The position numbers and the translations under genes are program-made. 34,844 nt of DNA from Terriglobia bacterium (GTDB lineage Bacteria > Acidobacteriota > Terriglobia > Bryobacterales > Bryobacteraceae), in assembly GCA_021324185.1 (NCBI GenBank), contig JAJPJN010000064.1, positions 1 to 34,844 on the forward strand. Reading direction: 5' to 3'. This document shows positions 23,715 to 33,637 of this stretch, piece after piece. Under the pieces are notes generated by a model that worked only from the letters and a program-made list of their open reading frames with translations, had not been told where the DNA came from and ran no database searches. How positions within the stretch are numbered: position 1 is the first letter of the stretch; every line of letters starts with the position of its first letter.

Positions 23715-25403
23715 TTATTCAGCGCAGCCAGCAGCCGGTTGAGTCTTGGAAATCGCCAGCGCCACGGCGACGACCACAATACAGCCCACCACGTTGTACC
23801 AGAGAAACGAAATGTCGGTAAATCGCGCGACGGAGAAGATGGCCGCTTCGCCCGCGAGAACTCCCCAAAACGCTGCCGTGCCGCCCACTTTCTTACAGAA
23901 GAACGCGAGCACAAAGACGCCCAGCAGCCCGCCGTAGAAGAGCGAGCCGACAATGTTCACGCGCACAATTAGAGCCCCGAAGCCGCGCGCGCCCCAGGCG
24001 GCAAACGCGACTGCGTAAGCGCCCCAAAAAACCGTCAATAGGCGTGAGGCCGTTAAATAGTGCCGGTCGCTGCGGCCGCGCACGAAGAAGCGGCGGTAAA
24101 TATCGACCACCGAAACAGTCGCGAGCGAATTTATTTCGCCCGATGTGGACCCCATGGAAGCCGAAAAAATGACGCCGATGACCAGCCCCACCAGACCGGC
24201 CGGAAGATACTCGCGCACGAAAGAAAGAAAAATGTAGTTGGTGTCATCGAAGCGCTCGCCGCCATGCAAAGTCTGGACGATATCGAGGCCGCGCTCGCGT
24301 GCTTTCCGGTAATCGGATTCAGCAGACCGGAAGGCCGCAAGGGAGGCCGTTTTCTGCGTGCCGCCGCTGCGGATAGACGCTGCGAGTTGCTGCGCAGCAT
24401 CACGGCGGCGCTCGAAGGTTTGGCGGAATTGTTGCTCGACGGGCTTCCAGGCAGATGTCTGAGCGGCGCGCGCCGCTTCCGCAGGCTGGAAAATCATGGG
24501 ACCTGGAGTAAACAGCGATAAAACGAAGACCATGACCCCGATGAACAGAATGAAAAGCTGCATCGGAATCTTCACCGTGGCATTAAACAACAAGCTCAAA
24601 CGGCTTTGCGCAATCGACTTACCGGTCAGGTAGCGCTGCACCTGGCTTTGATCGCAGCCAAAGTAGGCGAGCGCGAGAAAGCCGCCGCCGATGAGCCCGC
24701 TCCACAGGTTGTAGCGGTCGCTTAAATCGAGATGAAGATCGACGATGTTGAGGCGCCCGGCAGCGCCGGCCAGATGCAGCGCATCGAGAAACGAAATATT
24801 TGCAGGCAGCGCGTGAACGACGACAATGAGACTCAAAATGAGCGCAATGAAGATCATGGCCATCTGTTGAACGTCTGCCCACGTCAACGCCTTGATGCCG
24901 CCGCTTGCGGTGTAGGTGATCACAAGCACGCCGATCAGTACCGTAATCAGGCGATCCGACCAGCCGAGCACGGAAGCCAGGGCAACTGCCGGGGCATAGA
25001 GGCCGATGCCGGCGGCCAGCCCGCGCTGGATTAGGAAAATTAACCCCACCAGCGCGCGAGTCTTGGCATCAAACCGTTGTTCCAGGTATTCGTAAGCGGT
25101 GAAGACCTTTGCCCGGTGAAAAATCGGAACGGCGGTCGCAGAGAGCAGCACCATGGCGATCGGCAACCCGAAGTAAAACTGGACGAAGCGCATACCGTCG
25201 ACGAATCCCTGTCCGGTGGTGGAGATGAAGGTGATCGCGCTCGCCTGTGTCGCCAAAATGGATAAGCCCATCGCATACCACGGCATCGTCTTCCCGGCCA
25301 GCAGGTACTTGCTAGTGGTACTGCTACCGCGGCCCCGATACATGCCGAAGGAGACCAGTGACACCAGCCAAAGAAACATGACTGTCCAATCGACGGTTCT
25401 CAT
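23715..25403 (-). CDS. Sodium:solute symporter family (SSS) transporter
   Basis: This is a 562-residue inner-membrane transporter of the SSS family, which couples uptake of a small solute (sugar, sialic acid, amino acid, carboxylate) to sodium. Family marks include GRGSSTTSKYLLAGKTMPWY after helix 1, GLSILATQASAITFISTTG in helix 2, TYTASGGIKALTWADVQQ, and the late motif IGVIFSASMGSTSGEINSLA. About 13 helices are present. An unusual charged insert of roughly 100 residues (from AARAAQTSAWKP to the RFDDTNYIF region) lies in one loop and is longer than in many members. The substrate cannot be read from the sequence. The gene follows a 50-residue one-helix gene after 15 bases and is probably translated with it. 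Confidence 0.93.
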   Translation of the reverse strand: MRTVDWTVMFLWLVSLVSFGMYRGRGSSTTSKYLLAGKTMPWYAMGLSILATQASAITFISTTGQGFVDGMRFVQFYFGLPIAMVLLSATAVPIFHRAKVFTAYEYLEQRFDAKTRALVGLIFLIQRGLAAGIGLYAPAVALASVLGWSDRLITVLIGVLVITYTASGGIKALTWADVQQMAMIFIALILSLIVVVHALPANISFLDALHLAGAAGRLNIVDLHLDLSDRYNLWSGLIGGGFLALAYFGCDQSQVQRYLTGKSIAQSRLSLLFNATVKIPMQLFILFIGVMVFVLSLFTPGPMIFQPAEAARAAQTSAWKPVEQQFRQTFERRRDAAQQLAASIRSGGTQKTASLAAFRSAESDYRKARERGLDIVQTLHGGERFDDTNYIFLSFVREYLPAGLVGLVIGVIFSASMGSTSGEINSLATVSVVDIYRRFFVRGRSDRHYLTASRLLTVFWGAYAVAFAAWGARGFGALIVRVNIVGSLFYGGLLGVFVLAFFCKKVGGTAAFWGVLAGEAAIFSVARFTDISFLWYNVVGCIVVVAVALAISKTQPAAGCAE

Positions 25404-25418
25404 GCGGCCCCGGTTGGA

Positions 25419-25571
25419 TTAGACATGCGATGGCTCAAACAGCAGTGTTATCAAATACAGAATCAGGATCAGCGATGCCAGATACACCAAAACTGCCGCG
25501 TAAACCCGGTTCCAGCGGCCCAGGAAAGGCGGAGCGTCGTCGGGGAGTTTTTCTGAATCCTCGGGTTCCAT
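25419..25571 (-). CDS. Small one-helix membrane protein upstream of the symporter
   Basis: This is a 50-residue ORF. The N-terminal 16 residues are acidic and proline-rich (MEPEDSEKLPDDAPPF). A GRWNRVY motif follows, then one membrane helix of about 20 residues (AAVLVYLASLILILYLITLL), and a short tail. The coding sense is clear: an ATG start, an acidic cytoplasmic head, a Trp/Arg interface and a full-length helix. It ends 15 bases before the symporter start on the same strand. Small helical subunits are known beside some SSS transporters, so it probably assists or regulates the transporter. I recognise the style, from memory, from other acidobacterial SSS loci but cannot name a family. Confidence 0.65.
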   Translation of the reverse strand: MEPEDSEKLPDDAPPFLGRWNRVYAAVLVYLASLILILYLITLLFEPSHV

Positions 25572-25719
25572 GTCTCAGATCGCACGCAATATCATCAGTG
25601 GCAACTTTGCAGTGGAAGACGCTAATCTAAAGGTTTCCAGTAGTACGCGGGCAAGCATCCGGAGGCAGCCGTCTGGTTCCAGAGTGGCTGGTATGCTTTA
25701 GTCCGTAGACAGGAAGATT

Positions 25720-27135
25720 TTGGCGAATTCATCCACACGTCAGCCTATCAATGTCCTTATCGTGGACGATGAGGAGTCGCAGCGTACTCCACTCGCCGCC
25801 ATGGTCTCGGCTTGGGGTTTTAACGTCGAAACGGCGGCTGATGGTCAGGAAGCGCTGGAGAAGTTAACGTCGTTTCCGGCCAACGTGATCGTGACGGATC
25901 TCATGATGCCGCGCATGGACGGCTTCGAACTCATGAAGCGGCTGAATGGAGATGGCGATATGCCGCCCGCGATCGTGTTGACGGCCTTCGGCAACATCGA
26001 GACCGCGATTCAGACGATCCATGATCTAGGCGCGTTCTGGTTTTTGGAAAAGCCGATCCAGCCGGCCGCGCTGCGCGTGCTTCTGGAACGCGCCGCATCG
26101 CAAAGCCAGCTTTCGCAGGAAGCAGAACGCCTGCAGCGCCAGCTTTCCTATTCCGGAGTCCTGGTCGACATGGTGGGGACCTCGCCGCAAATGCAGCAGG
26201 TGTTTACCACTATCCAGCAGGTGGCCCCCAGCAAGGCGCCCGTGCTGGTCACAGGCGAAAGCGGCACCGGGAAGGAATTGGTGGCGCGCGCCATCCATCA
26301 GCTAAGCGCCCGCCGGGCCGGGCCCTTCGTGGCCATCAATTGCGCCGCCATGCCTGAAACGCTGATGGAAAGCGAGTTATTCGGCCATGAAAAAGGCGCA
26401 TTCACAGGAGCGCTCGAACGGCGCGCCGGATGCTTTGAGCTGGCGCAGCATGGAACGCTGTTACTCGATGAATTAGCAGAGATGCCGTCGGGCACGCAGG
26501 CCAAGCTGCTGCGCGTCCTGGAGGATTCCCGCGTGCGCCGGCTGGGCGGCAAGGGCGAAATCTCGGTTGATGTGCGCGTCATTGCGGCCACGAATCGCAA
26601 CGTGGACGAAGCGCTCAAAAAAGGCGATCTGCGCGAAGACCTGTACTACCGGCTGAATGTTTTTCAAATCAATCTCCCGCCGCTACGGCAGCGCATGTCG
26701 GACTTACCGGTATTATCAGAAGCGCTGATTGAGCATCTCAATAAAAAGCACGGCACGAATGTGTCGGGAGTTACGCAGGAAGTGATGGAGGCGTTCAAGA
26801 AATACTCCTGGCCGGGCAACGTGCGGGAATTGCGAAATGTGCTGGAACGCGCCGTCATTATGGCGGGCGAGGGCACGGTTCAAATGGCGCATCTGCCGTT
26901 TGATTTTGGCGTCTCTGTGGAATCGCGCCAGTCAGCGCAGCTTTTCGAGCCCGAGAGTGTACGCCTGCCGGTGGGGACCACGGTCGGCGAGGCGGAAAAG
27001 GCTTTGATTCACCTGACGCTGCAGCACACCAAGAACAACAAAACGCGCGCGGCCGAAATTCTGGGCATCAGCCTGAAAACTCTTTTCAACAAGCTGAAGG
27101 AATACGGCCAGCAGGACGCCGAAGCGCCGGCATAA
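25720..27135 (+). CDS. NtrC-family sigma54-dependent response regulator
   Basis: This is a 471-residue activator of sigma54 promoters with the full three-domain layout. The receiver (about 10-125) has the acidic pair D16/D17, phospho-acceptor D60 in VIVTDLMMP, and the conserved T and K of VLTAFG and FLEKPIQP. The AAA+ domain (about 150-380) has Walker A GESGTGKE near residue 182, the sigma54-contact loop GAFTGA, and Walker B TLLLDEL. The C-terminal Fis-type helix-turn-helix is TRAAEILGISLKTLFNKLKE. The only possible start is TTG at 25720, with AGGA 5 bases upstream. An extended -10-like TGGTATGCT lies about 25 bases upstream. No histidine kinase gene is adjacent, so it is an orphan regulator in this window. 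A hairpin follows the stop. Confidence 0.95.
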   Translation: MANSSTRQPINVLIVDDEESQRTPLAAMVSAWGFNVETAADGQEALEKLTSFPANVIVTDLMMPRMDGFELMKRLNGDGDMPPAIVLTAFGNIETAIQTIHDLGAFWFLEKPIQPAALRVLLERAASQSQLSQEAERLQRQLSYSGVLVDMVGTSPQMQQVFTTIQQVAPSKAPVLVTGESGTGKELVARAIHQLSARRAGPFVAINCAAMPETLMESELFGHEKGAFTGALERRAGCFELAQHGTLLLDELAEMPSGTQAKLLRVLEDSRVRRLGGKGEISVDVRVIAATNRNVDEALKKGDLREDLYYRLNVFQINLPPLRQRMSDLPVLSEALIEHLNKKHGTNVSGVTQEVMEAFKKYSWPGNVRELRNVLERAVIMAGEGTVQMAHLPFDFGVSVESRQSAQLFEPESVRLPVGTTVGEAEKALIHLTLQHTKNNKTRAAEILGISLKTLFNKLKEYGQQDAEAPA

Positions 27136-27142
27136 ACACGCA

Positions 27143-27168
27143 AAATCCCCATGTTACGCTGGGGGTTT
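27143..27168 (+). terminator. Hairpin terminator after the sigma54 regulator gene
   Basis: AAATCCCC and GGGGGTTT form an 8-base-pair stem (one T-G pair) with a 10-base loop, starting 7 bases after the stop codon and followed by CT rather than a long T-run. It separates the regulator transcript from the glycine cleavage operon. Confidence 0.5.
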
Positions 27169-27208
27169 CTCGCGCCTGCGCGCAGTTCAGCGCAGATTTT
27201 CAACCGTC

Positions 27209-28312
27209 ATGTCTGATGTCAACGAGCTGAAGAAGACTCCTCTGTTCGATGTCCACCGCGCACTAAACGCCAAGATGGTGGATTTCGGCGGGTGGAACAT
27301 GCCGGTACAGTATTCGGGCATCATCCAGGAACACAATGCCGTGCGGACGGGTGTTGGCTTGTTCGACGTCAGCCACATGGGCGAGATCGAAGTGTACGGA
27401 CCGGAAGCTGAAAAGCTGATCAATTACGTGGCCACGAATAACGCCAGCAAATTGAAGCCCGGCCAGGCGCAATATTCGGCGCTGCTCTACGAACACGGCG
27501 GCTTCGTCGACGACATTCTGGTGCACAAAATATCCGATAGCGATTTTTTTTTGTGCGTAAACGCGTCGAATCAGGAAAAAGATTTTGAACACATTCAGGC
27601 GCACAATCGCTTCAATGCCGAAGTGGTTTACGCAAGCGACCGCTATGCGCAGCTTGCGGTGCAGGGGCCGAAGGCGCTCGAAACGGTTCAAAAGCTGACC
27701 GGCGTTAACTTAAGTGCCATCAAATACTACTGGTTTACCGACGGCCAGATTGCCGATGCGCCTGCGCGCATTGCACGCACCGGCTATACGGGCGAAGACG
27801 GGTTCGAGCTGTATGTGGCGCCGGAATCGGCTGAGCGCGTGTGGAACGCGGTGCTCGAGGCGGGCAAGGAATTCGATATCAAGCCCTGCGGTTTGGGCGC
27901 GCGCAACACGCTGCGCCTCGAAGCCAAGATGGCCTTGTATGGCCATGAAATCACCGCGTCCATCAATCCCTTCGAAGCCGATCTGGGTTGGATTGTCAAG
28001 ATGGACAAGGGCGATTTCCTCGGCCGGGCGGCATTGGAGAAAATCCAGCAGCAAGGCCTGACGCGCAAGCTGGTGGGCTTCGAGATGAAGGACCGCGGCA
28101 TCGGGCGCGATGGTTATGAAGTCTGGTTGCACGGCAAACCGGCGGGGTGGGTTACGAGCGGCGGTCCATCGCCGGCGTTGAACAAAAATATCGGGCTTTG
28201 CTATTTGCCGGTGGAGAAAGCCACTCCCGGCGAAGAGATTGAAGTGATGATCCGAAACGCGCCGGTAAAAGCGGTAACCGTTCCAACTCCGTTCTACAAG
28301 AGGGCAAAGTGA
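27209..28312 (+). CDS. gcvT: Glycine cleavage system T protein (aminomethyltransferase)
   Basis: GcvT takes the aminomethyl group from the H protein lipoyl arm and transfers the methylene to tetrahydrofolate, releasing ammonia. The protein has 367 residues, normal for the family. It opens with [20 protein letters not shown] and contains the folate-binding fold marks [25 protein letters not shown] (with the catalytic aspartate), [23 protein letters not shown] and [22 protein letters not shown]-terminal beta-barrel ends in [12 protein letters not shown]. It is the first gene of a four-gene operon; its stop overlaps the gcvH start by 4 bases (GTGA). The leader is only about 70 bases, too short for a glycine riboswitch. 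No clear ribosome site is visible before the ATG. Confidence 0.96.
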   Translation: MSDVNELKKTPLFDVHRALNAKMVDFGGWNMPVQYSGIIQEHNAVRTGVGLFDVSHMGEIEVYGPEAEKLINYVATNNASKLKPGQAQYSALLYEHGGFVDDILVHKISDSDFFLCVNASNQEKDFEHIQAHNRFNAEVVYASDRYAQLAVQGPKALETVQKLTGVNLSAIKYYWFTDGQIADAPARIARTGYTGEDGFELYVAPESAERVWNAVLEAGKEFDIKPCGLGARNTLRLEAKMALYGHEITASINPFEADLGWIVKMDKGDFLGRAALEKIQQQGLTRKLVGFEMKDRGIGRDGYEVWLHGKPAGWVTSGGPSPALNKNIGLCYLPVEKATPGEEIEVMIRNAPVKAVTVPTPFYKRAK

Positions 28313-28695
28313 AGTACCCGGAAAATTTTAAGTACACAAAAGAGCACGAATGGGTTCAGGTGGAAGGTGATGAGGCCACAATCGGGATTACCGATCATGC
28401 CCAGCACGAGCTCGGCGACATCGTGTTTGTAGATCTGCCGAAGGTGGGTTCGAAGACAACGAAAGGGCACACGTTCGGCTCCGTCGAGTCCGTCAAGGCG
28501 GTATCGGACATCTATGCTCCGGTATCGGGCGAGATCATTTCGGTGAACGATCTGCTTTCGAAAAGCCCGGAAAAGTTGAATGAGGACCCGCACGGCGCGG
28601 CATGGTTGATCAAACTCCGGCTGGCATCGCCCGATGAAACACGCGATCTTCTAAACGCTGCCGAATACGAAAAATACGTGGGTGCTGAGAGCTAG
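28309..28695 (+). CDS. gcvH: Glycine cleavage system H protein
   Basis: GcvH is the lipoylated shuttle of the glycine cleavage complex, carrying the aminomethyl group from the P to the T protein. The protein has 128 residues. The lipoyl attachment site is K63 in FGSVESVKAVSDIYAP. The surrounding fold is complete: KYTKEHEWVQVEGDEATIGI at the start, ELGDIVFVDLPKVG in the middle, and the C-terminal LLNAAEYEKYVG. The GTG start overlaps the gcvT stop by 4 bases, and a GAGGG sits inside gcvT just before it. gcvPA follows at once with no gap. A free dihydrolipoamide dehydrogenase (L protein) is needed but is not in this window. Confidence 0.96.
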   Translation: MKYPENFKYTKEHEWVQVEGDEATIGITDHAQHELGDIVFVDLPKVGSKTTKGHTFGSVESVKAVSDIYAPVSGEIISVNDLLSKSPEKLNEDPHGAAWLIKLRLASPDETRDLLNAAEYEKYVGAES

Positions 28696-30012
28696 TTGAG
28701 ATACCTACCGAAATCAGATTCCGAGCGGCGCGAGATGCTCGCGGCCATCGGCGCGCGAAGCGAAGAAGATCTGATCGCCTATCTGCCTGCCGAAATTCGC
28801 TTTCAGCAGCGGCTGAATATTGAAGACGGCAAGAGCGAATACGAAATTGTCGATTACTTCAAACAGCGCGCGGCGGAAAATGCGCTAGGGTCTGCCAGCT
28901 TTCTCGGCGCGGGCGTTTATAACCACTACCGGCCTGTTGTCGTGGATACGGTAGTATCGCGCGGGGAGTTCCTCACCTCCTATACGCCCTACCAGGCGGA
29001 GATTTCGCAAGGCACGCTGGCCAGCATCTTCGAATTCCAGACCATGGTCTGCCAGTTGACCGGCATGGAAGTGGCGAATGCATCAATGTACGACGGGTCG
29101 TCTGCCGTGCCGGAATCGGCCATGATGGCGGTGCGCGTGACGCGCCGCGACAAAATTCTGGTTGCGCGCACCGTCCATCCGGAATACCGCGAAGTGCTGA
29201 AGACGTACACGCAACATCAGGGCATCCCCATCGATGAACTCGCGTACGGCAAAGATGGGCGGCTGGATCCGGACGATCTGAAAAAGAAACTCGACGACAC
29301 GATCGCAGCGGTCATTTTACAGACGCCGAACTTCTTCGGCATTCTGGAGCAGATCCCGGAGATCGCGCGCATCGTGCAAAACAAAGGCGCATTGCTGGTT
29401 GTGGTATTTACGGAAGCGGTTGCGCTCGGCTTAATCGAACCGCCGCGGGATGCGGACATCGTTGTGGGCGAATTACAGAGTTTCGCTATTTCGCCCAGCT
29501 ATGGCGGGCCGTATGCCGGCATCATCGCGACACGCGAAAAGTACATCCGGCAGATTCCGGGGCGGCTTGTTGGCGAAACTACCGACGCGCAGGGGCGCCG
29601 CGCCTTTTGCCTGACGCTGGCCACCCGCGAGCAGCATATCCGGCGCGAAAAAGCCACTTCGAATATCTGCACGAACCAGGCGCTTTTAGCTTTAATGGCA
29701 ACCGTCTTTATGACACTTTACGGCAAGCAGGGCTTGCGCGAGCTGGCCGAACAGAATCTGGCTAAAGCGCATTATCTGGCGGGCAAGTTGCCGCTTCGCT
29801 TCGATGCGCCGTTCTTCAATGAATTCGTTGCCGCCACCAACGGCAGATCGCCCGAAGCCATCAATGCCGGGCTGCTGGAAAAGAAAATCATCGGCGGGTT
29901 GGACTTGGGCCGCTTCTATCCGGAACTGAGGAACTGCATGCTGTTATGCGCGACCGAGATGAGTAAACGGCAGGACATGGACACGGTGGCCGCCGCATTC
30001 GGAAAGCAATGA
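28696..30012 (+). CDS. gcvPA: Glycine dehydrogenase (decarboxylating) P protein subunit 1
   Basis: This is the N-terminal-type half of the two-subunit P protein, which decarboxylates glycine and passes the aminomethyl group to GcvH. The 438-residue protein has typical landmarks: [61 protein letters not shown], and the late [22 protein letters not shown] followed by [18 protein letters not shown]. It lacks the PLP lysine, which is in subunit 2. The start is TTG directly after the gcvH stop, with GAGAG about 5 bases upstream. Its stop overlaps the gcvPB start (ATGA, 4 bases), so the subunits are probably made in equal amounts. Confidence 0.95.
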   Translation: MRYLPKSDSERREMLAAIGARSEEDLIAYLPAEIRFQQRLNIEDGKSEYEIVDYFKQRAAENALGSASFLGAGVYNHYRPVVVDTVVSRGEFLTSYTPYQAEISQGTLASIFEFQTMVCQLTGMEVANASMYDGSSAVPESAMMAVRVTRRDKILVARTVHPEYREVLKTYTQHQGIPIDELAYGKDGRLDPDDLKKKLDDTIAAVILQTPNFFGILEQIPEIARIVQNKGALLVVVFTEAVALGLIEPPRDADIVVGELQSFAISPSYGGPYAGIIATREKYIRQIPGRLVGETTDAQGRRAFCLTLATREQHIRREKATSNICTNQALLALMATVFMTLYGKQGLRELAEQNLAKAHYLAGKLPLRFDAPFFNEFVAATNGRSPEAINAGLLEKKIIGGLDLGRFYPELRNCMLLCATEMSKRQDMDTVAAAFGKQ

Positions 30013-31511
30013 TCAAGAAGGTCTCACAACACATTGTTCAGGAAGAGCCGCTCGTTTTTGAGCTGAGCTCGCCCGGCAAGCGCGGCTACCAGCTTCCGGA
30101 ACTGGATGTGCCCGCAGTGGATGCCAATGCGGTCCTCGGCAGCGAAAATGTGCGCGGCGAGATTAGCGATTTTCCGGAAATCAGCGAGTTCGAAGTCGTC
30201 CGCCATTTCACGCGGCTATCAACGTGGAACTACGCAATCGACCTGGGCCTGTATCCGCTGGGCTCGTGCACGATGAAGTACAACCCGCGCGTCAACGAGC
30301 TGGTTGCCAGGACGGAAGGTCTCGCGTGGGCGCATCCCTATCAGCCGGATTCACTCTCGCAAGGCTGCATGGAGATCGTTGCGGCTCTGGAGCGCGCGCT
30401 GGCAGAGATTACCGGTATGGATGCCGTGACTCTGCAGCCGGCGGCAGGAGCGCACGGCGAATTCACCGGCATTTTGATGATGCGCGCGCTGCTCGAGAAG
30501 CGCGGGCGGGCGCGCAAGAAGGTTCTGGTTCCGGATTCCGCGCATGGAACAAACCCGGCCACGGCGTCTATGGTCGGCTATGCCGTCGAAAATATCAAGT
30601 CGAATGAGCGTGGCATGGTGGATGTCGAAGTCCTGAACCGCGTCATGACCGAAGATGTCGCGGGCCTGATGATTACCAACCCGAATACGGTCGGCGTCTT
30701 CGAGGAGAACATCCGTAAGATCTGCGGGATCATCCACGACAAGGGCGGATTGGTCTATATGGACGGCGCGAATATGAACGCGCTGGTGGGCATCGCACGG
30801 CCGGGCGAGTTCGGCGTCGATGTCATGCACCTGAATCTGCACAAGACGTTTTCGACGCCGCACGGAGGCGGTGGTCCAGGCTCCGGCGCCGTTGCAGTCG
30901 CAAAAGTGTTGACGCCTTTTCTGCCCAGCCCGCGATTGAAACGCGACGGCGAAGCCTGGCGCTGGAATTACGATCTGCCGGATTCTATCGGCCGCGTACG
31001 CGCCTATTACGGCAACTTCGGCGTGCTGGTTCGCGCGCTCGCCTATATCATGGCGCACGGCGGAAACGGGCTGCGGCAAGCCACGCTCGATGCCCTGCTG
31101 AACGCCAACTACCTGCGCGTGCTGCTCGAGCCGTACTACGAGATTGCATACAAAGCTCCCAGCATGCATGAAGCCGTTTTCAGCGATGATCGCCAGGCGA
31201 AGAAGGGCGTGCGGACGGGCGATATCGCGAAACGGCTGATCGACTATGGATTTCATCCCTACACGGTCAGCTTCCCCTTGATTGTGCGCGGCGCGCTGAT
31301 GATCGAACCGACGGAAACCGAGAGCAAGCGCGAATTGGACCTGTTTATCGATGCGATGATCTCTATCGCAAAAGAGATTGAGCAAAACCCGGAGCTGGTA
31401 CTAACTGCCCCGCATTCGACACGAACAAAGCGCGTGGATGAAGTGACCGCCGCGCGCAAGCCGGTTGTGCGTTGGACGCCTAAGTCAAACGCGAGTCAAG
31501 CAGCCGATTAA
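30009..31511 (+). CDS. gcvPB: Glycine dehydrogenase (decarboxylating) P protein subunit 2
   Basis: This is the PLP-binding half of the P protein. The 500-residue protein has the expected order of motifs: [20 protein letters not shown] followed by [55 protein letters not shown], and the PLP-lysine block [20 protein letters not shown], with the lysine at about K279. A C-terminal region with [20 protein letters not shown]-type residues (here [19 protein letters not shown]) closes the domain. It is slightly longer than many members because of a polar tail after residue 470. The last 32 bases overlap, tail to tail, the end of the GT9 gene on the other strand. It is the last gene of the operon. Confidence 0.95.
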   Translation: MIKKVSQHIVQEEPLVFELSSPGKRGYQLPELDVPAVDANAVLGSENVRGEISDFPEISEFEVVRHFTRLSTWNYAIDLGLYPLGSCTMKYNPRVNELVARTEGLAWAHPYQPDSLSQGCMEIVAALERALAEITGMDAVTLQPAAGAHGEFTGILMMRALLEKRGRARKKVLVPDSAHGTNPATASMVGYAVENIKSNERGMVDVEVLNRVMTEDVAGLMITNPNTVGVFEENIRKICGIIHDKGGLVYMDGANMNALVGIARPGEFGVDVMHLNLHKTFSTPHGGGGPGSGAVAVAKVLTPFLPSPRLKRDGEAWRWNYDLPDSIGRVRAYYGNFGVLVRALAYIMAHGGNGLRQATLDALLNANYLRVLLEPYYEIAYKAPSMHEAVFSDDRQAKKGVRTGDIAKRLIDYGFHPYTVSFPLIVRGALMIEPTETESKRELDLFIDAMISIAKEIEQNPELVLTAPHSTRTKRVDEVTAARKPVVRWTPKSNASQAAD

Positions 31512-32295
31512 CCATACGCGCGACGACCCCCGGTTTCAGGTCAGTCAGATCTTTCACCGCGATCACTTCTACGTTTTCACCGCGCGGCGCCCAGATTTGT
31601 GGCGATCTTGGGCCGAAGATCGCAACTGTTTTCACACCGGTCGCCGCGGCCAGGTGCGTGATGCCGGAATCGTTGCCGATATAGAGCCGCACTCCGGCCA
31701 GAAAGCGCGCCACATCCATCAGATTTTCAAATCGCCGCGCTTGGGGCAGATCTTCTTCCGGACCGGCAAGCCATTCGACTTCATAGGGCAGCAGTGCCGC
31801 GAGCTCGCGGAATCGTTCGAGCGGCCAATTCTTTGATTTGCTGCCGGAGAACGGATGGATGACGATCGCGTCTCGCTGCTCAACATCTTCAACGCGAATC
31901 CGCGGGATCAGGCCCATTGGCGCACCCACCTGTGCAGCATAGAAATCGGTCGCATGCAGCGTGAAATCCTGCGGAAGGGCCGGATAGAATTCGCAGTTCG
32001 GATTCATCGACAAAAGCGCCTCCCGAAATTCCGGCCGCTTCGAACCGTACCAGCTCACAATGGAATCGAAGGTCTGAAGCCGGGCCCGTAGATTCAGCGG
32101 CATCTGCACCTCCGGAATGCCCACCAGATCGAGACCAGTCGATGCAATGGAGCGCACGCAATCTGCAAATTGGATCAGAGGAACGACGGGAGAAGGGACC
32201 CAAAGTTCCGTGTAATCCGCGGCGAGATGTTCGAGTGCGGGAAAGGAAAGGATGCAGTCGCCGATCGCGCCGGGGCGAATGATCAGCCGGCGCAT
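31480..32295 (-). CDS. Glycosyltransferase family 9 (heptosyltransferase-like) protein
   Basis: This 271-residue protein is a GT9-type glycosyltransferase, the family of ADP-heptose:LPS heptosyltransferases. The N-terminal strand is LIIRPGAIGDCILSFPALEH, with the glycine-rich loop typical of GT9. The C-terminal half has the nucleotide-sugar region IVIHPFSGSKSKNWPLERFR, the late YIGNDSGITHLAAATGVKTV and IFGPRSPQIWAPRG. The length is short (many members are about 330-350 residues), mainly in the N-terminal half. The acceptor is unknown, but a lipopolysaccharide or cell-surface glycan is likely. It starts 6 bases after the amidohydrolase stop in the same operon, and its end overlaps gcvPB by 32 bases on the opposite strand. 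Confidence 0.85.
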   Translation of the reverse strand: MRRLIIRPGAIGDCILSFPALEHLAADYTELWVPSPVVPLIQFADCVRSIASTGLDLVGIPEVQMPLNLRARLQTFDSIVSWYGSKRPEFREALLSMNPNCEFYPALPQDFTLHATDFYAAQVGAPMGLIPRIRVEDVEQRDAIVIHPFSGSKSKNWPLERFRELAALLPYEVEWLAGPEEDLPQARRFENLMDVARFLAGVRLYIGNDSGITHLAAATGVKTVAIFGPRSPQIWAPRGENVEVIAVKDLTDLKPGVVARMVNRLLDSRLT

Positions 32296-32301
32296 CGGCT
32301 T

Positions 32302-33627
32302 TCAAAACCCGTATAATTGCCGCGCGTTCTCGCGCAACACCATATGCCCGATCTGCTTCGCGTGGTCCAGGTTCAGCTCGCCATCGTGCATCATGCCGGT
32401 CAGGGCAATACCGAGCTCTTCGCGAGCAATATGCGCGCCAATCCAGTCCGTTTCGGCCCAGCCTATCGTATCGCTGAAAGGGCTGGCGTCTGAGCCGTAG
32501 AGCACTTTTTCCGGCGCCGCTTCCAGATACAAGCGGACCGCGCGCGCGCCTTCCACCGGATACGTCAAATACATGAATGCAGAATAATCCAGATACACAT
32601 TGGGTTTAAGAATCATCGCAGCCGCCTCGCGCGCAAAAGGCCAGCCACCATGCAGCAGGACAAACTTTGTCTTGCGCAAGGTGGGATCGTTAAACAGCGG
32701 TTCAAGCAATAACGGGTTCGCGTTCGCCTCGCGAAAATAGCTGCCTCCGCCCAAAGCACAGTGAATATGAACAGGCAGGTTCAGGCGGCCCGCTTCATAC
32801 GCAATATAGCGGAACAAGTAATCCTGCAAAAGCTTGTATTCTTCCGGCGATGGCTCCGATGATTGCGAGTAGATTGCGTACACACGCTCGGCTGCTTCGC
32901 GCTGCGGATCGCTGATGCTCAAATCACGCAGATACGCAATCTCAAACTTCAGCGCGACTGCTCCGCCGGATTTGAAAGTCTCGAGCCGGTGCGAAATAAA
33001 CGTGAGGTAATCATCGAAATTAGCAGGAATGTGGCTGAGTTGCGCGTCGTGCAAATAGCCTTGCAGCAATTGCTCTTCGCGAGTGAAAAAGATTTTTTTA
33101 TCCGGATCTTTCGATTTCATTTCCGTGTTATCCAGCGGGAACAGGAACATGTCGGCAAAGGGAACCCACTTGAAGCGGTCGGGCGTGAGGCCGCGACCCA
33201 TGGCAACCCGGTTTGCCAGCATGATTTCGGTGTGGCTCTGATTCAAAACCCAAACCGGATAGAGATCGCCCTTTTGCTTTTCGATTTTTTCGCGCAACTC
33301 TTCCAGCCTGCTGCGATTCTGCCGGGCATCGGCGGTCTGATCGAAACCATACAAGGCACGCCAGGCCTGCGCGAAGTACGGGCTGCCTTCGCGAAACGGC
33401 GCCGGTAGGGCCAGGTCCTGAATGCCTTCCATGGAGAGCGCATCGTAATTTTGATCTTCCTGGCCCGGCGTGGAAACGGCCGCTGGATGCGCATGGTTGT
33501 CAATGGCAGAAATCTGGCGCAGCTCGGAAGCGAGCGAGGCGTCGACATACGGGTCCGTCGACGCTGATTTCGTGCACGCCGCCGAAAAGCAGAGTGCTGC
33601 AGCCGCAACCATCGGCGCGATTCGCAT
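32302..33627 (-). CDS. Exported amidohydrolase (amidohydrolase 2-type) protein
   Basis: This is a 441-residue metal-dependent hydrolase or decarboxylase of the amidohydrolase superfamily. An N-terminal signal (VAAAALCFSAAC, with a lipobox-like cysteine at C18) suggests export and perhaps lipid anchoring. The metal-binding HxH is H45 and H47 in AIDNHAHP. Later barrel ligands are VHIHCALGGGSYF, VLLHGGWPF and YGSDASPF, the last with the catalytic aspartate. The C-terminus has HMVLRENARQLYGF, the usual end of this family. The substrate is unknown. It starts 10 bases after the DsbD-alpha-like gene and is followed after 6 bases by the GT9 gene. The mix of neighbours gives no clear pathway. Confidence 0.85.
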   Translation of the reverse strand: MRIAPMVAAAALCFSAACTKSASTDPYVDASLASELRQISAIDNHAHPAAVSTPGQEDQNYDALSMEGIQDLALPAPFREGSPYFAQAWRALYGFDQTADARQNRSRLEELREKIEKQKGDLYPVWVLNQSHTEIMLANRVAMGRGLTPDRFKWVPFADMFLFPLDNTEMKSKDPDKKIFFTREEQLLQGYLHDAQLSHIPANFDDYLTFISHRLETFKSGGAVALKFEIAYLRDLSISDPQREAAERVYAIYSQSSEPSPEEYKLLQDYLFRYIAYEAGRLNLPVHIHCALGGGSYFREANANPLLLEPLFNDPTLRKTKFVLLHGGWPFAREAAAMILKPNVYLDYSAFMYLTYPVEGARAVRLYLEAAPEKVLYGSDASPFSDTIGWAETDWIGAHIAREELGIALTGMMHDGELNLDHAKQIGHMVLRENARQLYGF

Positions 33628-33637
33628 TTCGCAGAAC

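Noticed and set aside
27136-27208. Glycine riboswitch before gcvT
   Set aside because: The leader has only about 70 bases and part of it is the terminator of the previous gene. No tandem aptamer pattern is present.
30351-31385. Long open frame of 344 codons antisense to gcvPB
   Set aside because: Composition is that of a codon shadow of a GC-rich gene, with no recognisable domain.
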